DNA of 64,000 bases, taken from assembly GCF_947502415.1 (NCBI RefSeq), contig NZ_CANMZV010000004.1, positions 186,001-250,000 on the forward strand. The letters are read 5' to 3'. This document shows, piece by piece, positions 15,264-24,307 of this stretch (positions are counted from its first letter, which is position 1; each line of letters begins with the position of its first letter). This DNA comes from an uncultured Photobacterium sp. Its GTDB lineage: Bacteria > Pseudomonadota > Gammaproteobacteria > Enterobacterales > Vibrionaceae. The notes beneath the pieces are model-generated. The model did not search any database and was not told the DNA's origin. It saw only the letters and a program-made list of their open reading frames with translations. A program made the position numbers and the translations under genes.

Positions 15264-17507
15264 ATGGATAGAAAAAAACTGCTACTTCTCGGGACAGTTA
15301 TAAGCCTTATTGGCCTTTGGTTTACCTTCGACCTCGGCCAATACTTCACCCTAGAACAAGCTAAAGCTCAACAGGTAGCCTTGCAAGACACAATTGCAGC
15401 CAAGCCTTTTTTATCTAGCTTGATTTATTTTGTCCTGTATGTGGTTGTTACAGCCCTGTCACTGCCTGGTGCGGCCATCATGACACTACTGGGTGCCGCA
15501 TTATTTGGTTTCTGGTGGAGCCTATTGCTTATCTCTTTCGCCAGTACAATAGGCGCGACACTGGCATTTCTATTCAGCCGTTTTATATTGCGCGATTGGG
15601 TACAAAGCAAATTCGGCAACCGCCTGGAGCCAATTAATACGGGGATAACTAAAGATGGTCCATTTTATCTGTTTACGTTACGCCTGATCCCTATCTTCCC
15701 ATTCTTTATTGTCAACCTGCTAATGGGCCTGACACCGATCAGCACACGGATGTTCTACTTGGTCAGCCAGGCCGGGATGCTGGCCGGCACCATGGTATAC
15801 ATCAATGCCGGTACACAGCTTGGTGAGATTGAATCAATAAACGGTATTATCTCTGCCCCGGTTCTGGTCTCTCTTGCCCTGCTCGGCCTGTTCCCGCTAC
15901 TAGCTAAATTAACCATGAACGTTATCAATCAACGTCGGGTATATGGTAACTGGCAGCGCCCTGAGCAATACGAACAGAATATGGTTGTTATTGGTGCGGG
16001 TGCAGGCGGGTTAATAAGCTCTTACATTGCAGCCGCTGTAAAAGCCAAAGTAACGCTAATCGAACGCCACAAAATGGGCGGCGACTGTCTCAATACTGGT
16101 TGCGTACCGTCCAAGGCCATTATACGGGCAGCGCATACTATGGCTGAAATTTCGCGAGCGAAAGATTTCGGTATTACCACTGGCAAGCCCGAGGTCAACT
16201 TCGAGCAAGTCATGGGACGAGTCCATAATGTGATCGCAAAAATCGAACCGCACGATTCAGTCGAACGCTACTCCAAACTTGGTGTTAGTTGCATAGAAGG
16301 CGATGCCAGAATCCTGTCACCATGGGAAGTTGAGGTTAATGGTGAACGGATTACTACCCGCAATATCGTAATTGCTACCGGTGCCCGTCCATTAGTACCT
16401 AATATTCCGGGACTTGATACCGTCAATTACCTCACATCAGATTCTATCTGGTCGCTCAAGCAACAACCCAAGCGGCTTCTGGTTTTAGGTGGCGGTCCAA
16501 TTGGCTGTGAGCTGGCACAAAGCTTCTGTCGCCTTGGCAGCCAAGTTACGCTTGTCGAGATGGCGGAGCAACTGTTAATCCGCGAAGACAACGACGCATC
16601 CGAACTGGTTAAAAATGGCTTGGAAAACGATGGTGTTGATATCAAACTCGGCCACAAAGCAGTGCGGTTTGAATCTGTCACGACAAATGATGATCGCCAG
16701 GTTCAGCGCGTTTACCTTCACCAGAACAGCCTTAACGACAACCTTAGGCATAACAACAAAAAGTCACTTATCGTCGAGTTTGATGCCGTCATGTTGGCTC
16801 TAGGTCGTGTCGCTAACGTTCAAGGCTTTGGTCTTGAAGAGCTAGGGATCACAACCACAGAACGCGGCACCGTAGACGTGAATGAATACTTGCAAACTAA
16901 ATACCCGAACATTTACGCTGTCGGCGACGTAGCGGGTCCGTTCCAGTTAACGCACGCAGCCGCACATCAGGCCTGGTATGCGGCAGTTAACGGACTTTTC
17001 GGTCACTTCAAGAAATTCAAGGCTGATTACTCAGTGTTACCGGCGGCAACCTACACCGCACCGGAAGTTGCGCGCGTTGGAATCAATGAAAAAGAAGCCA
17101 AAATGCAAGGTCTCGACTATGACGTCATCACTTATGGGATCGATGACCTTGACCGCGCGATTACAGACGGCGAAGATCACGGCTTTATTAAAGTTATTAC
17201 TCCAAAAGGCAAAGATAAGATCCTCGGTGCCACCGTCGTCGGCAGTAATGCCGGGGAGCTGTTAGCGGAATTCACCCTCGCCATGCGTCATGGCCTAGGG
17301 TTGAATAAAATCCTAGGCACCGTTCACCCCTACCCGACAATGAGTGAAGCTGCTAAATATACAGCCGGGGTCTGGAAGCAGGCTAACGCTCCCCAAGGGC
17401 TGCTTGGCTGGGTAGAGAAATACCACCGTTGGATGCGCAAAGAAAACAAACATGCTGACAACAAAGCACCAGCAAAAACCGTATTAAATGAAAATAGGGA
17501 TATTTAA
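15264..17507 (+). CDS. VTT (TVP38/TMEM64) membrane domain fused to a pyridine-nucleotide-disulfide oxidoreductase
   Basis: A 747-residue two-part protein. Residues 1-225 form a VTT/SNARE-associated membrane domain with about five hydrophobic segments and the family blocks ALSLPGAAIMTLLGAALFG and RLIPIFPFFIVN, as in E. coli YdjX/YdjZ. Residues 238-747 are a complete class I disulfide reductase like mercuric reductase or lipoamide dehydrogenase: FAD site VVIGAGAGG (241-249), redox pair GGDCLNTGC (C275, C280), NAD(P) site LVLGGGPIGCE, second FAD motif YAVGDV, and the C-terminal catalytic histidine in HPYPTMSE (H688). There is no N-terminal heavy-metal domain and no C-terminal cysteine pair, so mercury reduction is unlikely. 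A quinone, thiol or AhpD-like partner is possible. ATG follows AAAGGTG. Confidence 0.85.
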   Translation: MDRKKLLLLGTVISLIGLWFTFDLGQYFTLEQAKAQQVALQDTIAAKPFLSSLIYFVLYVVVTALSLPGAAIMTLLGAALFGFWWSLLLISFASTIGATLAFLFSRFILRDWVQSKFGNRLEPINTGITKDGPFYLFTLRLIPIFPFFIVNLLMGLTPISTRMFYLVSQAGMLAGTMVYINAGTQLGEIESINGIISAPVLVSLALLGLFPLLAKLTMNVINQRRVYGNWQRPEQYEQNMVVIGAGAGGLISSYIAAAVKAKVTLIERHKMGGDCLNTGCVPSKAIIRAAHTMAEISRAKDFGITTGKPEVNFEQVMGRVHNVIAKIEPHDSVERYSKLGVSCIEGDARILSPWEVEVNGERITTRNIVIATGARPLVPNIPGLDTVNYLTSDSIWSLKQQPKRLLVLGGGPIGCELAQSFCRLGSQVTLVEMAEQLLIREDNDASELVKNGLENDGVDIKLGHKAVRFESVTTNDDRQVQRVYLHQNSLNDNLRHNNKKSLIVEFDAVMLALGRVANVQGFGLEELGITTTERGTVDVNEYLQTKYPNIYAVGDVAGPFQLTHAAAHQAWYAAVNGLFGHFKKFKADYSVLPAATYTAPEVARVGINEKEAKMQGLDYDVITYGIDDLDRAITDGEDHGFIKVITPKGKDKILGATVVGSNAGELLAEFTLAMRHGLGLNKILGTVHPYPTMSEAAKYTAGVWKQANAPQGLLGWVEKYHRWMRKENKHADNKAPAKTVLNENRDI

Positions 17508-17512
17508 TTAAA

Positions 17513-18694
17513 ATGAAAAAACTTTTTTTGGGATTAGCCATTTCGCTCGCCGCCAGCCTAACTAGTGCCCAAGCTGCTACCGAAGCCTCTGCTGTCGATA
17601 ACTGGCAGCAGACTGTAGAAAAAGCACAAGGGCAAACCGTTTATTTCAATGCCTGGGGCGGTAGCCAGGAGATCAATGATTATATTCGCTGGGCTAGTCG
17701 GCAGCTTCAGTCACAATACGGCGTAACACTCAAACATGTCAAAGTGGCCGATATAGCCGAAACCACTCAACGGCTGCTGGCAGAAAAAACAGCAGGTAAG
17801 GATAACGGCGGCAGTGTTGATATGGTGTGGGTCAACGGCGAAAATTTCCGCTCTATGAAAGAGAGTGGCCTGCTGTACGGCCCATTTACCAAACAATTAC
17901 CCAACTGGCAGTATATCGATAAATCACTCCCTGTGGATGAAGACTTTACCGAACCAACTAATGGTCTGGAAGCGCCATGGGGGGTTGGCCAACTGGTATT
18001 TGTCCATGACAAGAAAACCCTGAATAATCCTCCCGAGAGCTTCAGCGAACTTTTGAGCCTGGCACAAGCATTTCCAGGCAAGGTCAGCTACCCTCAACCA
18101 CCAGAATTTCATGGCAGCAGCTTCCTGAAAGCGGCACTAATTGAGCTGACCAAAGAAAAAGATACCTTGTATCAGCCAATCGATGTTAAAGCAGATAAAG
18201 CCAAGTTTGATCGAGTAACAGCCCCGCTGTGGCAATACCTTGATCAGCTTCACCCGGTATCATGGCAACAGGGAAAACGCTTCCCGTCAGCAAGCAGTGA
18301 AACCATCCAGCTACTTGATGATCAGCAGTTATTGCTGGCCATTACGTTCAATCCAAATGCTGCTAATGCCGCAATTGCGCATGGAAAACTTGTTGAAACA
18401 GCACAAACTTATGCATTCCATCAAGGAGCACTTTCCAATATCCACTTCCTTGCCGTTCCCTGGAACGCCTCTGCTAAAGAAGGGGCATTGGTTGCAATCA
18501 ACTTCCTATTAAGTCCACAGGCACAGGCTCGCAAAGCCGATACCGCTATCTGGGGGGATCCATCAGTCCTTAAACCGGAAGCATTAGCGAAAGGAGGAGC
18601 ACAAGGGTTTTCTCTGTTTAAATCCATACCGGAACCACATCCAAGCTGGCTAACAGCTCTGGAACTTGAGTGGCAAAAACGCTACGGCAGCTAA
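17513..18694 (+). CDS. ynjB: YnjB-like ABC transporter substrate-binding protein
   Basis: A 393-residue periplasmic binding protein with a signal peptide ending near SAQA-AT (residue 22). The mature part starts with the YnjB-typical VYFNAWGGSQEINDYIRW and continues with VDMVWVNGENF and LEAPWGVGQLVF. It delivers an unknown ligand to the YnjC-YnjD transporter. The fold belongs to the iron/thiamine/spermidine binding group, but the ligand of YnjB is not established. It begins six bases after the fused oxidoreductase stop codon. A 30-base hairpin follows before the permease gene. Confidence 0.85.
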   Translation: MKKLFLGLAISLAASLTSAQAATEASAVDNWQQTVEKAQGQTVYFNAWGGSQEINDYIRWASRQLQSQYGVTLKHVKVADIAETTQRLLAEKTAGKDNGGSVDMVWVNGENFRSMKESGLLYGPFTKQLPNWQYIDKSLPVDEDFTEPTNGLEAPWGVGQLVFVHDKKTLNNPPESFSELLSLAQAFPGKVSYPQPPEFHGSSFLKAALIELTKEKDTLYQPIDVKADKAKFDRVTAPLWQYLDQLHPVSWQQGKRFPSASSETIQLLDDQQLLLAITFNPNAANAAIAHGKLVETAQTYAFHQGALSNIHFLAVPWNASAKEGALVAINFLLSPQAQARKADTAIWGDPSVLKPEALAKGGAQGFSLFKSIPEPHPSWLTALELEWQKRYGS

Positions 18695-18703
18695 TTTTCT
18701 CTC

Positions 18704-18733
18704 GGGCATTCCTGCATCATTGCACGAATGCCC
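18704..18733 (+). repeat. Hairpin between ynjB and ynjC
   Basis: GGGCATTC and GAATGCCC enclose an inner TGCA/TGCA pair, giving a long imperfect stem with a TCAT loop and no T-run. Such elements after binding-protein genes can stabilise the upstream mRNA and keep the binding protein in excess. Confidence 0.65.
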
Positions 18734-18748
18734 ATTCCTAGGTTTTTT

Positions 18749-20485
18749 ATGATTCGTTTGTTATACCTACTTACACTACTTCTCTGTGCTCTGCCTTTAG
18801 TTCCAGGACTTTTAGGGATTGTAATTCCAGCATTTTCCTGGCTTCCATCTTTGGGGCTTACTGAACCGAATATCTCGGCCTTTACCACTGTTTCCCAATG
18901 GCCAGGATTGAGCGAATCTGTTTTTTTGTCATTACGCACTGGTTTTGGTAGTACCTTGCTGGCGATGTTGTTTTGCTTTCTGGTATTGCGTAAATACTGG
19001 GACAGCCCAAAATGGCAACGTATCGAGCACACGCTATCTCCAATGCTGGCAATGCCACACGTGGCTTTTTCTATTGGTTTTGCATTTACCTTTGCGCCAA
19101 CCGGCTGGCTTTTCCGCGTATTTGAGACCATTGGGGTCGATACTGCAGGCTGGTATAGCCTGATTCAAGATCAGCATGGCATAGGACTTCTTGTTGTATT
19201 AGCAATAAAAGAAACCCCATTTTTGCTCTTAATGAGTATTTCAGTACTCCAACAGCTTAAGGTTTCCCGCTTAATGGCGGTTGCTATCAGCCTTGGTTAC
19301 AGTCGAAAACAAAGCTGGCTAAAAGTCATTTTTCCCCAATGGCTACCAAAGATGCGCCTGCCAATTTTTGCCATTCTGGCCTACGGTATATCAGTTGTCG
19401 ATATTGCGCTGATCCTCGGCCCTTCCCGCCCACCAACACTCGCGGTTCTGGTCTGGCAGTGGTTTAACGAACCGGAACTGAGTTTATTACCCCGGGCCGC
19501 TGTCGGAGCAATCTTACTTCTGGCCGTGGCGATATTGGCATTAACCGTTATCCGCCTAGCCGAATGGACATTGCTGACATATTGTCGCCAATGGCAAATA
19601 AGCGGCCCCAAACAACCAGTAGCCAATAAAGCAAAGCATACAGGGCAAGACTCTCAACGCGGAATTCCGCTCTATGCACCTTTCGTCGTCATCCCGCTGA
19701 TAGTGATCCCTGTACTCGGGCTATGGTCAATTGCGCAACGCTGGCGTTTCCCGGATCTGCTACCAAGTCGTTATAGCCTACGGTTCTGGCAACAAGAATC
19801 CTATTCGCTGATAGAACTTGCAACGAATAGCATCATATTTGCTCTGGTAAGCAGCTTATTGGCCTTGATACTGGCTATTGCTTGCCTGGAATATCGACAA
19901 AAATATCAGCGTGGTTTGCCTAGCTGGCTAATCGCGATACCAATGGTCTTACCACAATTATCCATCCTGTTCGGTATCCAGATAAGTACCTATTTGATTC
20001 CTGGTCAGTGGTATTGGAACTGGGTAACCTGGAGCCATCTCTTTTTTGTATTCCCTTACATTTACCTGGCTCTTGACGGACCATGGCGCAGCTATGATAT
20101 TCGCTTAGATCAGTCAGCACGAAGCCTTGGCCTTAATAGCAGGCAGACATGGTGGCGGGTCAAGCGACCAATCATGCTTCCTGCAATCTTGCTGAGTCTT
20201 GCTGTAGGAATCAGTGTCAGTCTGGCACAATACCTGCCAACACAAATGCTTGGCGCAGGTAGAATTTCAACCGTCACGACTGAAGCTATCGCTCTCGCCA
20301 GCGGACAAGACCGTCGCGTCAGTGCTATTTACGGCCTGCTCCAGGGAGCTCTGCCATTTATCTTTTTCAGCTTGTCGTTAGCAGCGAGTCGTTACTCCGC
20401 ACGCTTCAACCGGCAAACCCAGCAACAACGGAGAAAAAACACGGATGACCTTATCTGTGGAAAGCCTAACTTTAAGAAATTGTGA
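18749..20485 (+). CDS. ynjC: YnjC-like ABC transporter permease
   Basis: A 578-residue inner-membrane permease built from two fused halves of about six membrane segments each, as in FbpB/ThiP-type permeases. EAA-like loops, which contact the ATPase, are visible in both halves (AVAISLGYSRKQSWLKVIFP and ARSLGLNSRQTWWRVKRP). The ATG chosen has AGG seven bases upstream; an in-frame ATG seven codons earlier lies inside the intercistronic hairpin and is unlikely. The 3' end overlaps the ATPase gene by about 40 bases, pointing to translational coupling. Confidence 0.85.
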   Translation: MIRLLYLLTLLLCALPLVPGLLGIVIPAFSWLPSLGLTEPNISAFTTVSQWPGLSESVFLSLRTGFGSTLLAMLFCFLVLRKYWDSPKWQRIEHTLSPMLAMPHVAFSIGFAFTFAPTGWLFRVFETIGVDTAGWYSLIQDQHGIGLLVVLAIKETPFLLLMSISVLQQLKVSRLMAVAISLGYSRKQSWLKVIFPQWLPKMRLPIFAILAYGISVVDIALILGPSRPPTLAVLVWQWFNEPELSLLPRAAVGAILLLAVAILALTVIRLAEWTLLTYCRQWQISGPKQPVANKAKHTGQDSQRGIPLYAPFVVIPLIVIPVLGLWSIAQRWRFPDLLPSRYSLRFWQQESYSLIELATNSIIFALVSSLLALILAIACLEYRQKYQRGLPSWLIAIPMVLPQLSILFGIQISTYLIPGQWYWNWVTWSHLFFVFPYIYLALDGPWRSYDIRLDQSARSLGLNSRQTWWRVKRPIMLPAILLSLAVGISVSLAQYLPTQMLGAGRISTVTTEAIALASGQDRRVSAIYGLLQGALPFIFFSLSLAASRYSARFNRQTQQQRRKNTDDLICGKPNFKKL

Positions 20486-21104
20486 GCAACCATTATTCGA
20501 GCCGGTCAGCTTCAAAGTAGAAGCTGGTACTATCCTGTCGCTGATGGGGCCTAGCGGATGCGGTAAATCAACACTGTTAAGCGCTGTCGCCGGCCACCTT
20601 AGCCCGGCATTCGACCTTGACGGTGAGATCGTTTTAAACGGCATCACCATGAACTTACTTGCCCCAGACCAGCGCCGAATAGGTATCCTGTTTCAAGATG
20701 ACCTCTTGTTTCCGCACCTCAATATCTGGGAAAACCTGGCTTTCGGTTTGCCAAAGAGTTTCTCAAGAAAAGAGCGAAAAGAAAAAGCCATCGCAACACT
20801 TGCCCGAATCGAACTGCGCGAGCTTGCCGACAAAATGCCGCCGGAGATCTCCGGCGGCCAACGTGCCCGTATTAGCCTAATGCGAATGCTTTTGTCCGAA
20901 CCCCATGCTGTCTTACTTGATGAGCCTTTCAGTAAACTGGATAAAGCACTACGCAGCGAGTTCCGGGAGTTTGTTTTCAAACAAATCCAAGTACTGAATA
21001 TACCAGCCCTTATGGTGACCCATGATGAAGATGATATCCCTGACGATGGCAAAGTACTTCGCTGGCCATGGGCAACAAGCATGATGAAACAAAGAGGTAT
21101 GTAA
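20445..21104 (+). CDS. ynjD: YnjD-like ABC transporter ATP-binding protein
   Basis: A 219-residue ABC ATPase with Walker A (GPSGCGKST, near residue 35), Q-loop (LFQDDLLFPHLN), signature ISGGQRARISL, Walker B (AVLLDEPFSKLD) and H-loop (MVTHDEDD). It energises uptake through YnjC. The gene starts inside ynjC and its stop codon overlaps the start of the next gene by one base (TAATG), so the three are translationally coupled. Length is as usual for YnjD. Confidence 0.87.
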   Translation: MTLSVESLTLRNCEQPLFEPVSFKVEAGTILSLMGPSGCGKSTLLSAVAGHLSPAFDLDGEIVLNGITMNLLAPDQRRIGILFQDDLLFPHLNIWENLAFGLPKSFSRKERKEKAIATLARIELRELADKMPPEISGGQRARISLMRMLLSEPHAVLLDEPFSKLDKALRSEFREFVFKQIQVLNIPALMVTHDEDDIPDDGKVLRWPWATSMMKQRGM

Positions 21105-21715
21105 TGTTAGATCGTTATGCGATTAAAGTGATCCGCTGGCCGTTAACAACAGCTTCGGCAATACCGGACCGGTTAGGCATCTCCGCCAATCAAGTGACCA
21201 TTTCAGGGTTCGCAATCGGCTTACTTGCCTTACCCGCACTTCTCTTACAGCAATACGAATGGGCATTGGCTTTTATCCTCCTGAACCGGGTTTTTGATGG
21301 TTTAGATGGGGCCGTAGCCAGACGACAAGGGATCTCTGATTGCGGCGGCTTTTTGGATATCACGCTGGATTTTCTTTTTTATTCCCTGGTGCCGTTTGGT
21401 TTTGTCTTAGCCAACCCAGAGGCGAATGCTGTCGCTGGTGCTTTTTTGATTTTTTCGTTTATCGGTACTGGTTCAAGTTTTCTAGCTTTCGCCATTATGG
21501 CAGGAAAACGTAACATCGAGAGCCCGGTTTATCGGCAAAAATCCCTTTATTATATTGGCGGTTTAACCGAAGGAACCGAAACAATCGGATGTTTTATTCT
21601 GTTCTGCCTGTTACCACAGCACTTTTCCGTTATTGCTTGGGGCTTCGGCACCCTATGCTGGATCACGACCTGTACCCGAATTTGGGCTGGATACCACACT
21701 CTTAAAGCAGAATAA
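21104..21715 (+). CDS. ynjF: YnjF-like CDP-alcohol phosphatidyltransferase
   Basis: A 203-residue integral membrane enzyme of the CDP-alcohol phosphotransferase family, with the catalytic motif DGLDGAVARRQ followed by GGFLDITLD (D-x2-D-G-x2-A-R ... G-x3-D-x3-D). Such enzymes join an alcohol to a CDP-linked lipid or a similar CDP donor, releasing CMP. About six membrane segments are visible. The substrate of YnjF is unknown. The start is the ATG overlapping the ynjD stop codon. In E. coli the rhodanese YnjE lies between ynjD and ynjF; here it is missing. Confidence 0.82.
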   Translation: MLDRYAIKVIRWPLTTASAIPDRLGISANQVTISGFAIGLLALPALLLQQYEWALAFILLNRVFDGLDGAVARRQGISDCGGFLDITLDFLFYSLVPFGFVLANPEANAVAGAFLIFSFIGTGSSFLAFAIMAGKRNIESPVYRQKSLYYIGGLTEGTETIGCFILFCLLPQHFSVIAWGFGTLCWITTCTRIWAGYHTLKAE

Positions 21716-21792
21716 GAGCGATAAAGATAGCAAGCAATTGTGTTTATCATCAGTTACAATCTTCGCCAGCATCATCCGAAAGAAACAAGATA

Positions 21793-21993
21793 ATGAACCG
21801 AAAGAAAAAAGTTAACGAAACTCTGAAAAAGAAGCTGAAAAAGCAAAACGCTAAGTTGCACCGCAGTAACAAACCTCGCTATATCTCCAAGGCCGAAAGA
21901 GCTAAGATGGAAGCAGAAGCAGCCGCGGCGCAAAATCAAGATGTCGTTACCGAGACTGAGCAAGTAAACGGCCAAAGCGAGGAAAGCAAGTAA
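21793..21993 (+). CDS. DUF2986 family small basic protein
   Basis: A 66-residue protein I recognise as DUF2986 of gamma-proteobacteria. The N-terminal two thirds are very basic (NRKKKVNETLKKKLKKQNAK, then NKPRYISKAERAKMEAEA), and the C-terminus is acidic and low-complexity. The function is unknown; the composition would allow nucleic-acid or ribosome binding, but that is speculation. It lies 77 bases after ynjF and is followed by a convergent hairpin shared with punR. Confidence 0.72.
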   Translation: MNRKKKVNETLKKKLKKQNAKLHRSNKPRYISKAERAKMEAEAAAAQNQDVVTETEQVNGQSEESK

Positions 21994-22009
21994 CCCGCTT
22001 TCCTCTCAT

Positions 22010-22037
22010 GAATACGGGCCCTATCGCGCCCGTATTC
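22010..22037. terminator. Hairpin between convergent DUF2986 and punR genes
   Basis: GAATACGGGC and GCCCGTATTC form a perfect 10-bp stem with an 8-base loop. No T-run follows on either strand, but position suggests a shared terminator. Confidence 0.6.
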
Positions 22038-22063
22038 AGTCAATTCCCATACTCAAGCAGTCA

Positions 22064-22966
22064 TCATCGCATCCACTCACGATGAAGCTGTTCACTATCA
22101 CCCAAATATTCCAAAAGCCAATCAATAGCCGGATTCGGACTTTCTTTATTCCAGGCAAGGCAACATGGGCTGACAGCAGGCTTATTGGACAACATCTTCT
22201 CAACCAACTCACCAGATTCAATCCAATGATTTGCCATATGTTCAGGCACAACACTGATCCCTAGTCCAGCCTTCAGGCACTGAAATGCACTATGCCAATT
22301 CGGAACCATAATTCGACGCTGGTTATCCATCAACCAAGTTACCCGTTTCGGCAACACGCGGGACGTATCTTCAATACAAATTGCCGGATACTGCATTAAC
22401 TGCTCGGGTTCAAGCGGATAATCTGCCGACGCTAAAGGATGATCTGGTGCAACAACAAACTTCCAGTAAAGTGTACCCATATCACGATAGGCAAATGAAC
22501 CACTGACCGGAACCGCTGCCGTCGCTCCTATCGCAATATCAGCACGCCCGTCAGCCAATGCATCCCACACACCGTTAAAAACTTCCATCGTCAAATGCAA
22601 TTCAACGTCTGGGAATTCACGGTAAAAATCCCGTACCAAGGTATTTACCCTACTCTCCCTCACTACGGTATCCAGCGCAACAGAAACACTTTGCGACCAG
22701 CCATTGGCAACCCGCTGAGTTTGCAGTTTTATCTGATCCATCTGTTTAATGAGGTTCCTTGCTTCCTCAACAAAATATTCCCCAGCAGGCGTCAATTTCA
22801 CTTTTCGATGCAACCTGACAAATAAATCGACAGCTAATCGTTCTTCAATTAACCGAACGGTGTAACTAATTGCACTTGGAACCTTATGCAACTCTTCTGC
22901 TGCCGCAGAAAAGCTTCCACGCCTGGCTACAACATCAATCACTTGCAAATCATTGTACGAAAACAT
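22064..22966 (-). CDS. punR: PunR, LysR-family activator of punC
   Basis: A 300-residue LysR-type regulator with the N-terminal winged helix-turn-helix (GSFSAAAEELHKVPSAISYT) and a periplasmic-binding-like effector domain. Blocks such as FNGVWDALADGRADIAIGAT, EDTSRVLPKR and ACCL/PCCLAW with a C-terminal DWLLEYLGDSE match E. coli PunR (YdhB). PunR activates the divergent transporter gene punC in response to purine nucleosides. Here the pair is divergent with a 105-base gap, as expected. Confidence 0.88.
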   Translation of the reverse strand: MFSYNDLQVIDVVARRGSFSAAAEELHKVPSAISYTVRLIEERLAVDLFVRLHRKVKLTPAGEYFVEEARNLIKQMDQIKLQTQRVANGWSQSVSVALDTVVRESRVNTLVRDFYREFPDVELHLTMEVFNGVWDALADGRADIAIGATAAVPVSGSFAYRDMGTLYWKFVVAPDHPLASADYPLEPEQLMQYPAICIEDTSRVLPKRVTWLMDNQRRIMVPNWHSAFQCLKAGLGISVVPEHMANHWIESGELVEKMLSNKPAVSPCCLAWNKESPNPAIDWLLEYLGDSEQLHREWMR

Positions 22967-22990
22967 ATCAAATCAAATTTTTTGAAAGCA

Positions 22991-23015
22991 CTGTTGAAAT
23001 ATTACCGTTTCACAG
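22991..23015. promoter_or_regulatory. Possible PunR-binding site between punR and punC
   Basis: CTGTTGAAA and TTTCACAG form an imperfect inverted repeat (one extra base in the left arm) with an 8-base AT-rich centre in the divergent promoter region, the usual place for a LysR-type site. GTTGCAAC lies just beyond. Confidence 0.4.
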
Positions 23016-23071
23016 CAAACTGTTGCAACATTAAACTTGCCTGAAACGTAACACAAAAAAAGTTTTCTTTT

Positions 23072-24280
23072 ATGAATAAACAACCTTCTAAAATCACTCT
23101 TCTATGGTTTGCATGTCTAAGTATGCTCGGTTTTCTTGCTACTGACATGTACCTGCCTGCTTTTGAAACAATGCGGTCAGATTTTGAAACATCACAATCA
23201 CTTATAGGCCTGTCTTTAAGTATTTTCCTTCTGGGTATGGCTTTGGGACAGCTTGTCTATGGTCCCCTGTCAGATCGCATCGGCCGTATCAAAGTCCTTA
23301 TGGGCGGTATGATGCTATTTAGTGCAGCTTCGGTTGTCTGTGCCTTTGCACCAAATATTGAAATCATGCTTATCGCTCGTCTTGCGCAAGCACTCGGTGC
23401 TTGTAGTGCAACAGTTATTTGGCAAGCAGTGGTTGTTGACCGTTATGAAGGCAAAGTCTCTGAGCGTGTTTTTGCGACCATCATGCCATTGGTTGCATTG
23501 TCACCAGCACTAGCACCACTAGCTGGCGCTATGCTTGAAGGTCATTTCGGCTGGCGAAGCATCTTTGTTGCACTTGTTGCATTTGGTGCTGTTTTATCCG
23601 TTATGACGCTAAAAGAGTCTGAAAGTGCAGAACTGGACAAAAAACAAGAAAAAGTTACAGTTCAGTTACGTCGTGATTACAAGCAGATCTTAAGTTCAAA
23701 AAAATTCATCGGCAATATGATGATTTTCGCTGGCTGTTCAGCTGCTTTCTTCGCATACCTGACCGGCTCTCCGTTCGTTATGTCTGCGATGGGTTATTCT
23801 GGTGCTGATATCGGCCTGAGCTACGCACCACAAACTGTGGCATTTATTATTGGTGGTTACGGTTGCCGCACGCTGCTTGAAAAATATGACAGCCAGCGAA
23901 TCCTACCATGGATCCTTAAGCTATTCCTGACCAGCATTACGGTAATGTTCTTGATTTCGTTGAATACTGAGCCAACGACTATCTGGCCAATCCTAGTACC
24001 ATTCTGCCTACTGGCAGTCGCTAATGGTGCAATTTACCCAATCATCATCAGTAAAGCGCTGGAAGACTTCAAGAGCTGTAGCGCAACTGCCGCCGGTCTG
24101 CTGAACTTCTTGCAGACTATGGTTTGCTTTGCTGCTAGCGGTATCGTGTCAGCATTTGCTGTTCATGGTTTGATGACAGTTACAACTGCAATGTTCTCAA
24201 CCGGCTTTATCGCCCTGTTCGGTTATGGCTTGGTTGTGAAAGCGCGTCGTCAATCTATTGAGCACGCACAAACCGCATAA
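23072..24280 (+). CDS. punC: PunC, purine nucleoside MFS transporter
   Basis: A 402-residue, 12-segment major facilitator transporter of the Bcr/CflA drug-resistance group. It follows E. coli PunC (YdhC) closely: FLATDMYLPAF in the first segment, GPLSDRIGRIKVL in the first cytoplasmic loop, ATVIWQAVVVDRY, ACSAAFFAYLTGSPF and PFCLLAVANGAIYPIIIS. PunC imports purine nucleosides such as adenosine in E. coli, under activation by PunR. An export role for other drugs cannot be excluded, but the divergent punR favours nucleoside uptake. A clear terminator follows. Confidence 0.87.
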   Translation: MNKQPSKITLLWFACLSMLGFLATDMYLPAFETMRSDFETSQSLIGLSLSIFLLGMALGQLVYGPLSDRIGRIKVLMGGMMLFSAASVVCAFAPNIEIMLIARLAQALGACSATVIWQAVVVDRYEGKVSERVFATIMPLVALSPALAPLAGAMLEGHFGWRSIFVALVAFGAVLSVMTLKESESAELDKKQEKVTVQLRRDYKQILSSKKFIGNMMIFAGCSAAFFAYLTGSPFVMSAMGYSGADIGLSYAPQTVAFIIGGYGCRTLLEKYDSQRILPWILKLFLTSITVMFLISLNTEPTTIWPILVPFCLLAVANGAIYPIIISKALEDFKSCSATAAGLLNFLQTMVCFAASGIVSAFAVHGLMTVTTAMFSTGFIALFGYGLVVKARRQSIEHAQTA

Positions 24281-24307
24281 AACCAGCATCAAAACGAACC
24301 TCTATTT

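Noticed and set aside
15264..17507. Mercuric reductase function for the fused oxidoreductase.
   Set aside because: No N-terminal metal-binding domain, no C-terminal cysteine pair and no mer genes nearby.
18728..18748. Earlier start for ynjC.
   Set aside because: It lies in the intercistronic hairpin; the later ATG has AGG at the right distance and a better first membrane segment.
17513..21104. Thiamine or iron ABC transporter instead of YnjBCD.
   Set aside because: The binding protein and gene order fit YnjBCD better; the fused permease alone is not specific. Substrate left open.
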